Assembly: GCA_963734365.1 (NCBI GenBank)
Contig: CAVTGV010000002.1
Span: forward strand, 124,001-188,000
Source: JACVRW01 sp963734365
GTDB lineage: Bacteria; Actinomycetota; Thermoleophilia; Solirubrobacterales; Thermoleophilaceae
Reading direction: 5' to 3'
DNA length: 64,000 nucleotides
Shown piece by piece: positions 17,613 to 25,729 of the stretch. Position 1 is the stretch's first letter, and every line of letters begins with the position of its first letter. A program made the position numbers and the translations under genes. The notes beneath the pieces were generated by a model. That model was not told the DNA's origin. It ran no database searches and saw only the letters and a program-made list of their open reading frames with translations.

Positions 17613-19744
17613 GCACGCACGGCCAGCGCGTCGACCACCGTTGCGCCCCGCTCGTGCACCAGCACGGGGTTCAGCTCGATCAGCTCCAGGTTGGCCTCGA
17701 GCAGCAGGTCGCCGGCGGCCGCCGCGAGAGTCGCCGCCGCGGCCACGTCCAGCGCCGCGCCACCCCGCCCGCCGGTGAACAGCGGGGCCGCGCGCAGGCT
17801 CCGGATCGCCGCTTCCACGCGCTCCGGCGTGGCGGGCAGCGGCACCACCGCGGCGTCGGCCATCAGCTCGGTCCAGACCCCGCCCGCCCCGAGCACGAGG
17901 CTCGGCACGACGCCGTCGGCGCGCGCCGCCACCAGCAGCTCCGCCCCGGGAGGCGCCATCCGCTCGACCAGCACCGCGGGCCGCTCGAGGCCCCCGGCGA
18001 GGCCGGCGAGGCGCCGGTGGGCCTCGCGCAGCTCGCCCTCCTCGTACAGGCCGAGCGCCAGGGCACCGGCGTCGGTCTTGTGGCGCAACGCGGGCGCGCT
18101 CAGCTTGGCCGCCACGGGTCCGCCCAGCTCGCCGAGCGCCGCTACGGCGTCGTGCTCGTCGCGCACCAAGCGGCCCGCCGGGACGGCCAGGTTCGCGGTT
18201 CGCAACAGCTCCTTGGTCTCGTGCTCGGAGAGCCATTCGGCGCGGCCGTTGCCCCCGGCGCGCGCCGTGCGCCGGGTTGCTGCCGCGATGGCCCGCATAC
18301 GGGCCGGGTCGCCCGGAGGCCGGTCGAGGGCGGCCGCGCAGGCCAGACCGGTCCTCAGACCCGAGATCGCGGGGATGCCGTCCTGGGCGAAGCGCGCCGC
18401 CGCGGCGTCGTCGAGCAGGTCGGGCAGCGTGGAGGCGACCATCACGGGCACCGGGCTGGCCGCGGCGCCCCGGTGGATGCCCTCGCGCACGTCGGCCCAC
18501 GACTCCTCGGACGCGCCGTCGATGCCCACCGGCTGGTCGTACAGCACGAGCTCGCGCCCGATCGCCGGATCCTCGCCGGTGACCGCGACGATGTCGCGGA
18601 GCGTCTCGACCTCCCCCCAGATGAGGGCGGTGTAGTCGAGCGGGTTGCCCACGGTGGCGGCGCCGGGCAGGAGCTCGCGAAGGCGCGTGACGGTGGCGGG
18701 CGCCAGCGGCGGGAGCGCGAGGCCCAGCCGTTCGCACTCATCGGCGGCGAGGGCCGAGTCGCCGCCCGAGCACGTGAGCACCGCGAGCCCCGCCGAGCGG
18801 CGGCGCTGTCCCGGCACGGCGAGGGCCTTGGCCAGCTCCAGCAGCTCGTGGACGTCTGAGGCCCAGGCTCCACCTGCCTCCTCGACGAGCGCCCGGAAGA
18901 CGCGCTGGTCCCCCGCCACGGCGCCGGTGTGGGCCGCCGCGGCGGCCGAGCCGGCCGCCGACACGCCCACCTTCAGCACCGCCACGCCCACGCCGTGCTC
19001 GGCGCAGGATCCGAGCGCCTCGGCCAGGAGCGCGCCGTCGCCGTCGGCCTCCAGGTAGAGCGCCACCGCGCCCACGCCGGCGTCGGTCGCGAGCTGCGCC
19101 ACCCACACGGCCGGGTCGAGCCCCGCGGCGTTGCCGCACGACACGACGGTGTGCAGGCGCAGACCGCGATTTGCGTTGAGAGCGTTGACCGAGACGTTCC
19201 CGCTCTGTGACACCAGCGCCACGCGGCCGGGCTCGAACGGCCGCAGGGCGTCGCCCCACAGGGCGGCCCGTTCGTGCAGGGCGACGATGCCGTTGGCGTT
19301 GGGGCCGCACACGGGCAGGTCGTGGCGCAGCGCAGCCTCGCGCAGGTCGCGCTCGTGGGCGGCGCCCGCCTCGGCGTCGCCGGAGCCCGCGCCCGAGCCC
19401 GGCGATGCTCCCTGCGCTCTGGCACCCGCCTGCATCTCCCCGAAGCCCGCTCCGTAGACCACGGCTCCGCCGCACCCGAGCGCGCCGGCCTCGTCGATCA
19501 CCGCGGCGACCCCGGCGGCGGGGATGGCCACCACCACCGCGTCGGGCGGCTCGGGACAGGCGCTCAGGCTCGGAAAGCAGGGCCGGCCGAAGACCTGCTC
19601 ACGCCCCGGATTGACCCCCCAGACGGCGCCTCGGAAGCCGGCAGCGTCCAGGTTGATCAGCGTCTGGGCGGCGTAGGAGCCGTGTCGCTCGGTCGCGCCG
19701 ACCACCGCGACCGAGCGCGGGTGGAGGAGGCGAGAGAGGTCCAC
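17609..19744 (-). CDS. Acyl-CoA synthetase (NDP-forming), fused alpha-beta subunits
   Basis: The 711-residue protein is of the acetate-CoA ligase (ADP-forming)/Pat family. The CoA-binding domain begins at SVAVVGATERHGSYA, followed by succinyl-CoA-ligase-like domains with CGPNANGIV and SQSGNVSVNAL. The phosphohistidine segment is AAAHTGAVAGDQRVF near residue 270. The C-terminal ATP-grasp domain (residues ~500-711) has AKLSAPALRHKTDAGALALG and ELNPVLV. It would interconvert an acyl-CoA and a free acid with ATP/ADP. Its GTG start lies 7 bp from a 165-bp palindromic element that separates it from the acyl-CoA dehydrogenase gene of the same operon. Confidence 0.92.
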   Translation of the reverse strand: MDLSRLLHPRSVAVVGATERHGSYAAQTLINLDAAGFRGAVWGVNPGREQVFGRPCFPSLSACPEPPDAVVVAIPAAGVAAVIDEAGALGCGGAVVYGAGFGEMQAGARAQGASPGSGAGSGDAEAGAAHERDLREAALRHDLPVCGPNANGIVALHERAALWGDALRPFEPGRVALVSQSGNVSVNALNANRGLRLHTVVSCGNAAGLDPAVWVAQLATDAGVGAVALYLEADGDGALLAEALGSCAEHGVGVAVLKVGVSAAGSAAAAAHTGAVAGDQRVFRALVEEAGGAWASDVHELLELAKALAVPGQRRRSAGLAVLTCSGGDSALAADECERLGLALPPLAPATVTRLRELLPGAATVGNPLDYTALIWGEVETLRDIVAVTGEDPAIGRELVLYDQPVGIDGASEESWADVREGIHRGAAASPVPVMVASTLPDLLDDAAAARFAQDGIPAISGLRTGLACAAALDRPPGDPARMRAIAAATRRTARAGGNGRAEWLSEHETKELLRTANLAVPAGRLVRDEHDAVAALGELGGPVAAKLSAPALRHKTDAGALALGLYEEGELREAHRRLAGLAGGLERPAVLVERMAPPGAELLVAARADGVVPSLVLGAGGVWTELMADAAVVPLPATPERVEAAIRSLRAAPLFTGGRGGAALDVAAAATLAAAAGDLLLEANLELIELNPVLVHERGATVVDALAVRA

Positions 19745-19750
19745 GGAGCG

Positions 19751-19915
19751 CTAGTGGTCGTCTCCGGAAATACGCTCGCGTTCGGCGGCTGCGAACCATC
19801 GCCTGGCCGCACCCACGATGCTCGCCAATGCGCTGCATTGGCTGCGCTCGCGGTCACGCCCATGCTCGGTTCTCGCTCGCCGACCCGCGACCGTATTCCC
19901 GTCGAAGACCACTAG
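19751..19915. repeat. 165-bp imperfect palindromic (MITE-like) element
   Basis: The whole interval reads as one long inverted repeat. The ends are CTAGTGGTC and GACCACTAG, and 25 of the first 30 positions of the arms pair without gaps. Similarity continues with small indels, and the centre is a perfect 8-bp stem GCCAATGC/GCATTGGC with a GCT loop (19824-19842). It fills the gap between two same-strand operon genes and contributes the TAG stop (19912-19914, minus strand) of the acyl-CoA dehydrogenase. The structure fits a non-autonomous mobile element or a very large RNA hairpin. Confidence 0.75.
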
Positions 19916-21108
19916 TGAAGCACTCGTTCCACGCCACGCCGCTCCAGGGCGCGGGCGATGATCAGCCGCTGGATCTCACTGGTGCCCTCCCAGATGCGAT
20001 CCACGCGCAGCTCGCGGAAGAAGCGCTCGGCTACGTTGGTGCGCATGTAGCCGCGCCCGCCGAAGATCTGCACGCAGCGGTCGGCGCAGCGGCAGGCGGC
20101 CTCGCTCACGAACAGCTTGGCCATCGATGCCTTGGCGTGCACCAGCTTGGGGTCCGCGCCGGCGTCGGCCAGGCGGGCCACCTCGAGGGTGAGCAGGCGT
20201 CCCGCCGCGGCGTCGGCGGCCGAGTCGGCCAGCGGGAAGGACACGCCCTGGTAGTCCATGATCCGGCTGCCGCCCTGCTCGCGCTCCAGCGCCCAGGCCG
20301 TGGCCTCCTCGATCAGCCGCCACATCGAGCCGACCCCGCGGGCGGCGATGCCCAGCCGCTCCTCGGTGAACCAGGCACGCTGGAGGTCCTCGCCGCCGCC
20401 GAGTCCGCCCACCACCGCATCCTCAGGCACCTCCACCCCGCTGAAGCGGATCGTGGGGTGACCGTGTGGATAGGTGTGGGTGAAGGGCGGATCGTCCACC
20501 ACCTCGATCCCGGGCCTGTCGCGGTCCACCAGGAACAGCGTGGGCAGCGTGCGGCCGCCCTCGAGCACGTTGGCCATGACGATGTAGACCGCGGCGATGT
20601 CGCCGTAGGTCACGAACCACTTCTCACCGTCGATCACCCAGCCGCCGTCGGTGCGGCGGGCGGTGGTCTCGATCTTCGAGGGGTCGGAACCGGCCTCGGC
20701 CTCCGTGACGGCGTAGGCGTCGTGGAGCTCGCCGCGCAGAGCCGGCCGCAGGTAGCGGTCGATCTGCTCGGGCGTGCCGTTGGCGAGGACGTTGTACGCG
20801 CCCGGCATGTGCCAGGAGAGCGCGTTGGTGGAGCGCCCGAGCTGCTCCTCGACGAGGAACCACTCGGTCTTCGTCCAACCCTGGCCGCCGTACTCGGGGG
20901 AGTGCAGACCACCCGAGAGCCGCGCGGCCACGGCCTCGTCCTTGATGCGCTGCTTGAGCTCGGCGGGTATGTGCCCGCCGGCCAGCTCGGCCTGCTCCTC
21001 GTTGGGGATGAGGATGTCTTCGACGAAGCGCCGGGCGCGCTCCTGCAGCTCGAGCTGCTCGGGCGTGAAGTCGCCCGTGAGCTCCGGGGCGGCGGGGGTG
21101 ACGGTCAT
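19912..21108 (-). CDS. Acyl-CoA dehydrogenase family protein
   Basis: FAD enzyme of 398 residues that introduces a 2,3-double bond in an acyl-CoA. Motifs visible are AYAVTEAEAGSDPSKIETTA (FAD/substrate loop), WVIDGEKWFVTYGD, and the C-terminal QIFGGRGYMRTNVAERFFRE with RIWEGTSEIQRLIIARAL. The segment YNVLANGTPEQIDRYL resembles the matching part of CaiA-like enzymes of carnitine metabolism. At the usual catalytic-base site the sequence is GGRGYMRTNVAER, without Glu, so the base may lie elsewhere, as in isovaleryl-type enzymes. The stop codon lies inside the palindromic element. The ATG overlaps the upstream small gene by 4 bp. Confidence 0.9.
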   Translation of the reverse strand: MTVTPAAPELTGDFTPEQLELQERARRFVEDILIPNEEQAELAGGHIPAELKQRIKDEAVAARLSGGLHSPEYGGQGWTKTEWFLVEEQLGRSTNALSWHMPGAYNVLANGTPEQIDRYLRPALRGELHDAYAVTEAEAGSDPSKIETTARRTDGGWVIDGEKWFVTYGDIAAVYIVMANVLEGGRTLPTLFLVDRDRPGIEVVDDPPFTHTYPHGHPTIRFSGVEVPEDAVVGGLGGGEDLQRAWFTEERLGIAARGVGSMWRLIEEATAWALEREQGGSRIMDYQGVSFPLADSAADAAAGRLLTLEVARLADAGADPKLVHAKASMAKLFVSEAACRCADRCVQIFGGRGYMRTNVAERFFRELRVDRIWEGTSEIQRLIIARALERRGVERVLH

Positions 21109-21452
21109 GCGCTTCCTCCGTTGCGGGTCAGGCGGCCCGGAGAGCGTCGGCTCGCCAGGCCCAGGGCCAGGTTGTCGTGGTTTCGAATCACCTCGTCTAC
21201 GAGCGCGCGGGCCTCAGCCACGTCGCTCCTGCCCGAGGCGGCATCGGCGAGCGCCGACACACCGGCGAGATATTCCCGCCACGCGCGGCGGCTGCCGCGG
21301 GTCACGAGCCGCTCGACTCGCGCCCGCTCTCGCTCCACCAGATCGGGCGCAGGGGTGCCCGCGGCGCGCAACGTGGCGATCGCCTCGGGCAGCTCGCGCT
21401 CGGGTTCTGGAGTGATCGAGAGCCATGCGTGACGGGCGCCGAAGTGACGCAC
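21105..21452 (-). CDS. Hypothetical protein, first gene of the leftward operon
   Basis: The 115-residue, Arg- and Glu-rich helical protein is not recognised. It has no cysteine cluster, signal peptide or membrane segment. The middle (RERARVERLVTRGSRRAWREYLAG) looks like amphipathic helices. It starts at GTG 21452, 15 bp downstream of the operator at 21468, and its TGA overlaps the ATG of the acyl-CoA dehydrogenase gene. That makes it the promoter-proximal gene of the amine/acyl-CoA operon and suggests an accessory role in the pathway. Confidence 0.65.
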   Translation of the reverse strand: MRHFGARHAWLSITPEPERELPEAIATLRAAGTPAPDLVERERARVERLVTRGSRRAWREYLAGVSALADAASGRSDVAEARALVDEVIRNHDNLALGLASRRSPGRLTRNGGSA

Positions 21453-21467
21453 AAGGCCATGGTATCA

Positions 21468-21489
21468 TGCGACTGATCACAAAGTCAGG
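21468..21489. promoter_or_regulatory. Operator-like site 1 (shared motif, Rieske / acyl-CoA dehydrogenase promoters)
   Basis: The sequence TGCGACTGATCACAAAGTCA lies between divergent genes. The same 20-mer with few changes occurs at 27122 and 31582. Its centre is a partial inverted repeat (TGATC-ACAA-AGTCA here, perfect TGACT-ACAA-AGTCA at site 2). On the minus strand it overlaps a possible CTGACT/TACCAT promoter, as expected for a repressor site. The TetR gene at 22609 is the nearest candidate regulator. Confidence 0.7.
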
Positions 21490-21499
21490 ATGGTGCTGA

Positions 21500-22612
21500 A
21501 TGGCCGTCGAAACGGTCTCCCAGGCTTTGCCCGCGGCGCTCTCGCCTCGCTTCTACCGCGATCCCGAGGTGCTCGAGCTCGAACAGGAGCGCATCTTCGC
21601 GCGCACGTGGCAGTTCGTCGCCCACGTGTCCGAGCTGCCCGAGCCGGGCCGCTACCTCACGGCCGTGGCGGGGAAGGAGCCGGTGCTGGTGCTGCGTGAC
21701 GACGACGGCGAGCTGCGTGCGTTCCGGAACGTGTGCCGGCATCGCGGCTCGCGCCTGCTCAGCGGCACGGGGGAGTGCCCCAAGGCCATCCGCTGCCTCT
21801 ATCACGGCTGGACCTACAGGCTCGATGGCCAGCTCATCGGCGTCCCCGAGGGGCGCTCGATTCCCGGCCTCGATAAGTCCGAGCTCGGCCTGTTTCCCGC
21901 CCGCATCGAGGTCATGTGCGGGCTTATCTTCGTCAACCTCGACATGGCTGCAGAGCCGCTGGCCGAGCAGGTGGCCGGCCTGCCGGAGCGGCTCGCGCCC
22001 TACGCCTTCGAGACGCTCGAGCCGCTGCACGAGAAGCCGAGCTCCCAGCCCGCCAACTGGAAGATCGTGGTGGACAACTACCTCGAGGGCTATCACGTGC
22101 CGATCGCCCATCCGGGCTTGATGCGGCTGCTCGACTACAAGCGCTACGACGTGGAGGTCCACGACAACTGGGCGTGGTTCGACGCGCCGCTGCGCGACAA
22201 GCCGTCCGGGAACCTCATCGAGCGGACCTATCAGCGCCTGGTCACGCCGATGCCCGGCTTGGCCGAGGAGGATCAGCGGGCCTGGCGCTTCATCCTGATC
22301 TACCCCAACACCACCATCGACCTCTATCCCGACCAGATCGGGATCTGGCGGATCAATCCCGACGGCGTGTTCAAGACGGACGATCAGGCGATCACCCTGC
22401 TGCCGGCCGACTCCGATCTGCGTAGCCGCGCCGCTCGCTACGCGAACCGCAAGGTCAACGAGCTCGTGTCTCACGAGGACGTGGACCTGGTGGCCAACGT
22501 GCAGGCGGGCATCGAGACCCGCGGTTGGGAGCCGGGCCCGCTGTCCGGGCGCGAGGCCGCCATAGGCTGGTTCGCCGACCGCATCCGCTCGGACCTGGCA
22601 GCGCAGGCATGA
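21500..22612 (+). CDS. Rieske non-heme iron oxygenase, alpha subunit
   Basis: The 370-residue protein has the Rieske 2Fe-2S ligands CRH (79-81) and CLYH (99-102). The catalytic domain has the iron-site segment DNYLEGYHVPIAH near residues 190-203, with both His ligands. The architecture matches the choline/betaine/carnitine/stachydrine oxygenase branch, which removes methyl groups or hydroxylates quaternary amines, rather than the aromatic-ring branch; this is from overall pattern only. It needs a reductase that is not encoded in this window. It begins 11 bp after operator 1 and overlaps the TetR gene by 4 bp. Confidence 0.9.
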   Translation: MAVETVSQALPAALSPRFYRDPEVLELEQERIFARTWQFVAHVSELPEPGRYLTAVAGKEPVLVLRDDDGELRAFRNVCRHRGSRLLSGTGECPKAIRCLYHGWTYRLDGQLIGVPEGRSIPGLDKSELGLFPARIEVMCGLIFVNLDMAAEPLAEQVAGLPERLAPYAFETLEPLHEKPSSQPANWKIVVDNYLEGYHVPIAHPGLMRLLDYKRYDVEVHDNWAWFDAPLRDKPSGNLIERTYQRLVTPMPGLAEEDQRAWRFILIYPNTTIDLYPDQIGIWRINPDGVFKTDDQAITLLPADSDLRSRAARYANRKVNELVSHEDVDLVANVQAGIETRGWEPGPLSGREAAIGWFADRIRSDLAAQA

Positions 22613-23235
22613 GTCCGGCGGCCGCGGTAGAGCCCGTCCAGCGGGGGGCGCGCGAGCGCATCCTGGCCGCGGCGGTCGAGCGCATCGCGAGCGACGGCAT
22701 CGACGACCTGCGCATCGCGCGCGTGGCCACCGACGCCGGGGTGTCCACCTCGCTCGTGCACTACCACTTCGAGACACGCGAGGCGCTCCTGGCCGAGGCG
22801 CTCGAGTACTCGTACGAGCTGGCGGGGGACGTGCGCATCGAGGAGGGGGCCGATGCGCGCGGGCACGTGGAGCGCCTCTCGCTCATGGCGGATCAGTTCC
22901 TTCCCCACACCGGCGTGCTCGAGCGCGACTGGATCCTGTGGGTGGAGCTATGGCTGCGGGCCGTGCGCCACCCGGAGCTGCGCCCCACCGCGGTGCGCCT
23001 CTACGCGCGCATGCGCGAGTGGCTGGCCGAAGCCATCGCGGAGGGCCAGGAGAGCGGCGCGTTTCGCCAGGACGCCGACCCCGAGCGGATGGCCGATCGC
23101 CTCATGGCCCTCGGTGACGGGTACGGCATCCGCGTGCTCATCGGCGAGCTCGACGTGGAGTATGCGCGCCGCGAGCTGTGGGCGGGGCTGGCCGACGAGC
23201 TCGGCCTCGAGGCCGAGCCGCCTCGGCGTGGCTGA
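22609..23235 (+). CDS. TetR/AcrR-family transcriptional regulator
   Basis: The 208-residue protein has an N-terminal TetR helix-turn-helix, ARERILAAAVERIASDGIDD then VATDAGVSTSLVHYHFETRE, followed by an all-helical ligand-binding domain. The C-terminal part (LERDWILWVELWLRAVRHPEL) resembles BetI-like TetR regulators. The ATG overlaps the Rieske stop codon, so it is co-transcribed with a gene behind operator 1 and probably autoregulated. It is the only transcription-factor gene among the operons with the shared operator, so it is the best candidate to bind all three copies. Confidence 0.9.
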   Translation: MSPAAAVEPVQRGARERILAAAVERIASDGIDDLRIARVATDAGVSTSLVHYHFETREALLAEALEYSYELAGDVRIEEGADARGHVERLSLMADQFLPHTGVLERDWILWVELWLRAVRHPELRPTAVRLYARMREWLAEAIAEGQESGAFRQDADPERMADRLMALGDGYGIRVLIGELDVEYARRELWAGLADELGLEAEPPRRG

Positions 23236-23262
23236 CCCGCGCTTCACCACAGGCTGCGATCG

Positions 23263-24072
23263 CTAGCTGCCGGCGGGGTCGTCGGCTGCGCCGTCCAGGA
23301 ACTCGGTCACGAGGTCGTTGAACTTCTCCGGGCGTTCCCAGAACACCATGTGCCCCGCGTCGAGCCGCTCGAGCCTGGCGTCCGGTATCCGCTCGGCCAG
23401 CCGCACCGAGAGCGCGGGCCGGGTGAGGATGTCCTCGCTCCCGGCGATCACGAGCGTCGGCTGGCGGATGCCGTGCGCCTCCTCCAGGACCGAGTGCCCC
23501 CGGCATGCTCGGGCCGCCGCCTCGAAGCCCGCGAGAGCGGGTGGGTCCGAGGCCAGGAACTCGCGGGCGATATCGGGGTTCTCAGCCAGGTAGCCGGCCG
23601 AGAACGAGAACAGCAGGAGGCTGCCGAGCAGCACCGGCCCTTCGCCCACGCCGGCCAGGGCGATCCAGTGGTCGAACAGGACATTGGTGAACGTGTCCTG
23701 CTCGGCCCAGGTATTGGTCAGCACGAGCCGGTCGATGTCGCCGGGATGGCGCAGCGCCCAGCGCTGGCAGATGGCCCCGCCCATGGAACTGCCCACGGCG
23801 CTCGCCGGAGCCAGGCCGAGCTCGGTCACGAGATCGTGAGCGTCGTCGGCCATCGCCTCGATGGTGTAGGGACCCGGAGGGGTGGAGCTGCCTCCGCTTC
23901 CCCGGTTGTCGAAGGCCAACACCAGGTGGTTGGGAGACAGGCGGTCGACCTGCGCGCTCCAGGAGCTGAGGTCGTCCCCGAGCCCGGCCACCATCACCAC
24001 CGGCGGTCCCGATCCGCGGACCTCGTACGACAGCTCGGCTCCCGACGTACAGGTGACCGTGCCGGACGCCAT
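23263..24072 (-). CDS. Alpha/beta-fold hydrolase
   Basis: The 269-residue protein shows PPVVMVAGLGDDLSSW (oxyanion region), FDNRGSGGSSTP, and the nucleophile elbow GSSMGGAICQ. It also has the Asp region VIAGSEDILTRP and the His in DAGHMVFWERPEKF, so the catalytic triad is complete. The family covers esterases, lactonases (3-oxoadipate enol-lactonase-like) and haloperoxidases. It lies 10 bp downstream of the flavin oxidoreductase gene and is the last gene of the leftward operon from operator 2. A role in hydrolysing an ester or lactone intermediate is plausible. Confidence 0.88.
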   Translation of the reverse strand: MASGTVTCTSGAELSYEVRGSGPPVVMVAGLGDDLSSWSAQVDRLSPNHLVLAFDNRGSGGSSTPPGPYTIEAMADDAHDLVTELGLAPASAVGSSMGGAICQRWALRHPGDIDRLVLTNTWAEQDTFTNVLFDHWIALAGVGEGPVLLGSLLLFSFSAGYLAENPDIAREFLASDPPALAGFEAAARACRGHSVLEEAHGIRQPTLVIAGSEDILTRPALSVRLAERIPDARLERLDAGHMVFWERPEKFNDLVTEFLDGAADDPAGS

Positions 24073-24082
24073 CGTGGGAAGC

Positions 24083-25729
24083 CTATTTCCGCGCGAACGC
24101 CGGCCGCCGTGGCCTGAGGCTGCGGCCCTTGCGGTCCTTCAGGATCCGCTGCGCGGCGTTGTGCCCGCAGGCCGCCATCACCCCGCCGCCCGGGTGCGTC
24201 CCCGCGCCGCAGAGGTAGAGGCCGTCGACCGGCGTGGCGTACTGGGCGAGCAGCGGCGACGGCCGCATGAAGGCCATCTGCTCGAGGCCCTGTTCGCCCT
24301 GGAAGATCGAGCCGCCCTGGAGGCCGAAGATGCGCTCGAGGTCGGGCGGCGCGAGCACCTCGTGGTGGACCACGGCCTCGCGGATGTTGGGCGCGTGCCG
24401 GGCCACGATGTCGAGGCAGCGCTGCGCGTAGGCCTCGCGCGCGCCCTCGCCCCAGTCCTCCTCGCGCCACGGGCCGTACTGGGTGAACATCGTCATGACG
24501 GTCGTGCCGTCGTCGGTGAGCGAGGGATCGACGGCGCTCGGAACCTCCATCTCCACGTAGGGGCCCTCCGCGGGCACGCCGCGCGTGGCGTCCTGCCAGG
24601 CGCGCTCGAGGTAGTCCACCGACGGGCACAGCGCGAGGCTGGTGTGCAGCAGCCGCTGCTGGTCCGCGGCGGACACGCCCTCGTAGCGCGGGAGCTCGGA
24701 CAGCACCCAGTTGACCTTCACCGAGCCGCCGCGTGTGCGGTAGCGGCGCATGTCGGTCACCACCTCGTCGGGGAAGTGATCGGCGCCGACCATGTCCAGC
24801 ACGGTGGTGCGTGGGTGGGCGCCGGAGACCACCAGCGGCGCGCTCAGCTGCTCGCCGCTGTCGAGGGTCACGCCGCGTGTGCGTCCGTCCGTCACATCGA
24901 TCGACGCGACCCCGGCGCCGGTGCGCACCACCGCGCCCGACGCCTCGGCGCTGCGGGCGATGGCCTGGCTGATGCCGCCCATCCCGCCCTTCACGTGGCC
25001 CCACAGGCCGCCGATTCCGTTGAGCTCGCCCAGAGCGTGGTGGAGCAGGTTGTAGGCCGTCCCCGGGGTGCGCGGGCCGGCCCAGACGCCCACCACGCCG
25101 GTGCTGGCGAACGCTCCCTTGAGAGCGTCGGACTCGAAGTGCTCGTCGAGCAGGTCGCCCACCGACATGGTCATGACCCGGAACAGCTCCAGGATGTCGC
25201 GCCGGCTCATGCCCGCGGCGCGGCCGGCCTCACGCAGCAGCGACAGCAGGTCACCGGGGCGCTTTGAGCCGAGCGCGGGCGGCGGGCGCAGCATCAGCGG
25301 GCGCAGGAACCCGGCGCAGCGCTCGAGCAGCTCCTCGAACGCGGGGTAGGCGGCGGCGTCGTGGCGGGAATGGGGCGCGATCGACTCTTGGCTGGCGCGC
25401 GTGTCGGTGAAGATGAACAGCGGGTCGCCGTTGTCCCCGATCGTGGCGAACGCGGGATCGAGCGGTATCGCCTCGTAGCCGAACTCGTGAAGGCGCAGCT
25501 CGCGCACGACCTTGGGCTGGAGCATCGACACCACGTAGGACGCGCGCGACACCCGCTGCCCGGGCCAGACCTCCTCCGTCACGCAGGCGCCCCCAACTAT
25601 GTCGCGGCGCTCCAGCACGCACACCCGCAGGCCGGCCTGTGCGAGGTAGGCGGCGCAGGTCAGGCCGTTGTGTCCGGCGCCGACGACGATCGCGTCGAAG
25701 TCGGTGGGCGGCCCGCCGTTGCCGCTCAC
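24083..25729 (-). CDS. Phytoene desaturase-like FAD-dependent oxidoreductase (COG1233 type)
   Basis: The 548-residue protein starts with DAIVVGAGHNGLTCAAYLA, the FAD fold with the GHNGL variant typical of the PYROXD2/COG1233 family, and VLERRDIVGGACVTEE. It ends with GLYLCGAGTHPGGGVMAACGHNAA, the C-terminal FAD contact. Members are phytoene-dehydrogenase-like flavoenzymes, often of unknown substrate. The GTG at 25729 overlaps the aminotransferase stop by 4 bp, so it belongs to the operon behind operator 2. No carotenoid genes are nearby; oxidation of an amine-derived compound is a better fit to the context. Confidence 0.88.
   Translation of the reverse strand: MSGNGGPPTDFDAIVVGAGHNGLTCAAYLAQAGLRVCVLERRDIVGGACVTEEVWPGQRVSRASYVVSMLQPKVVRELRLHEFGYEAIPLDPAFATIGDNGDPLFIFTDTRASQESIAPHSRHDAAAYPAFEELLERCAGFLRPLMLRPPPALGSKRPGDLLSLLREAGRAAGMSRRDILELFRVMTMSVGDLLDEHFESDALKGAFASTGVVGVWAGPRTPGTAYNLLHHALGELNGIGGLWGHVKGGMGGISQAIARSAEASGAVVRTGAGVASIDVTDGRTRGVTLDSGEQLSAPLVVSGAHPRTTVLDMVGADHFPDEVVTDMRRYRTRGGSVKVNWVLSELPRYEGVSAADQQRLLHTSLALCPSVDYLERAWQDATRGVPAEGPYVEMEVPSAVDPSLTDDGTTVMTMFTQYGPWREEDWGEGAREAYAQRCLDIVARHAPNIREAVVHHEVLAPPDLERIFGLQGGSIFQGEQGLEQMAFMRPSPLLAQYATPVDGLYLCGAGTHPGGGVMAACGHNAAQRILKDRKGRSLRPRRPAFARK

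Noticed and set aside
16404..18737. 777-residue open frame on the minus strand
   Set aside because: Only the part after the ATG at 17612 is an amine oxidase; the upstream part is a shadow of the acyl-CoA synthetase gene.
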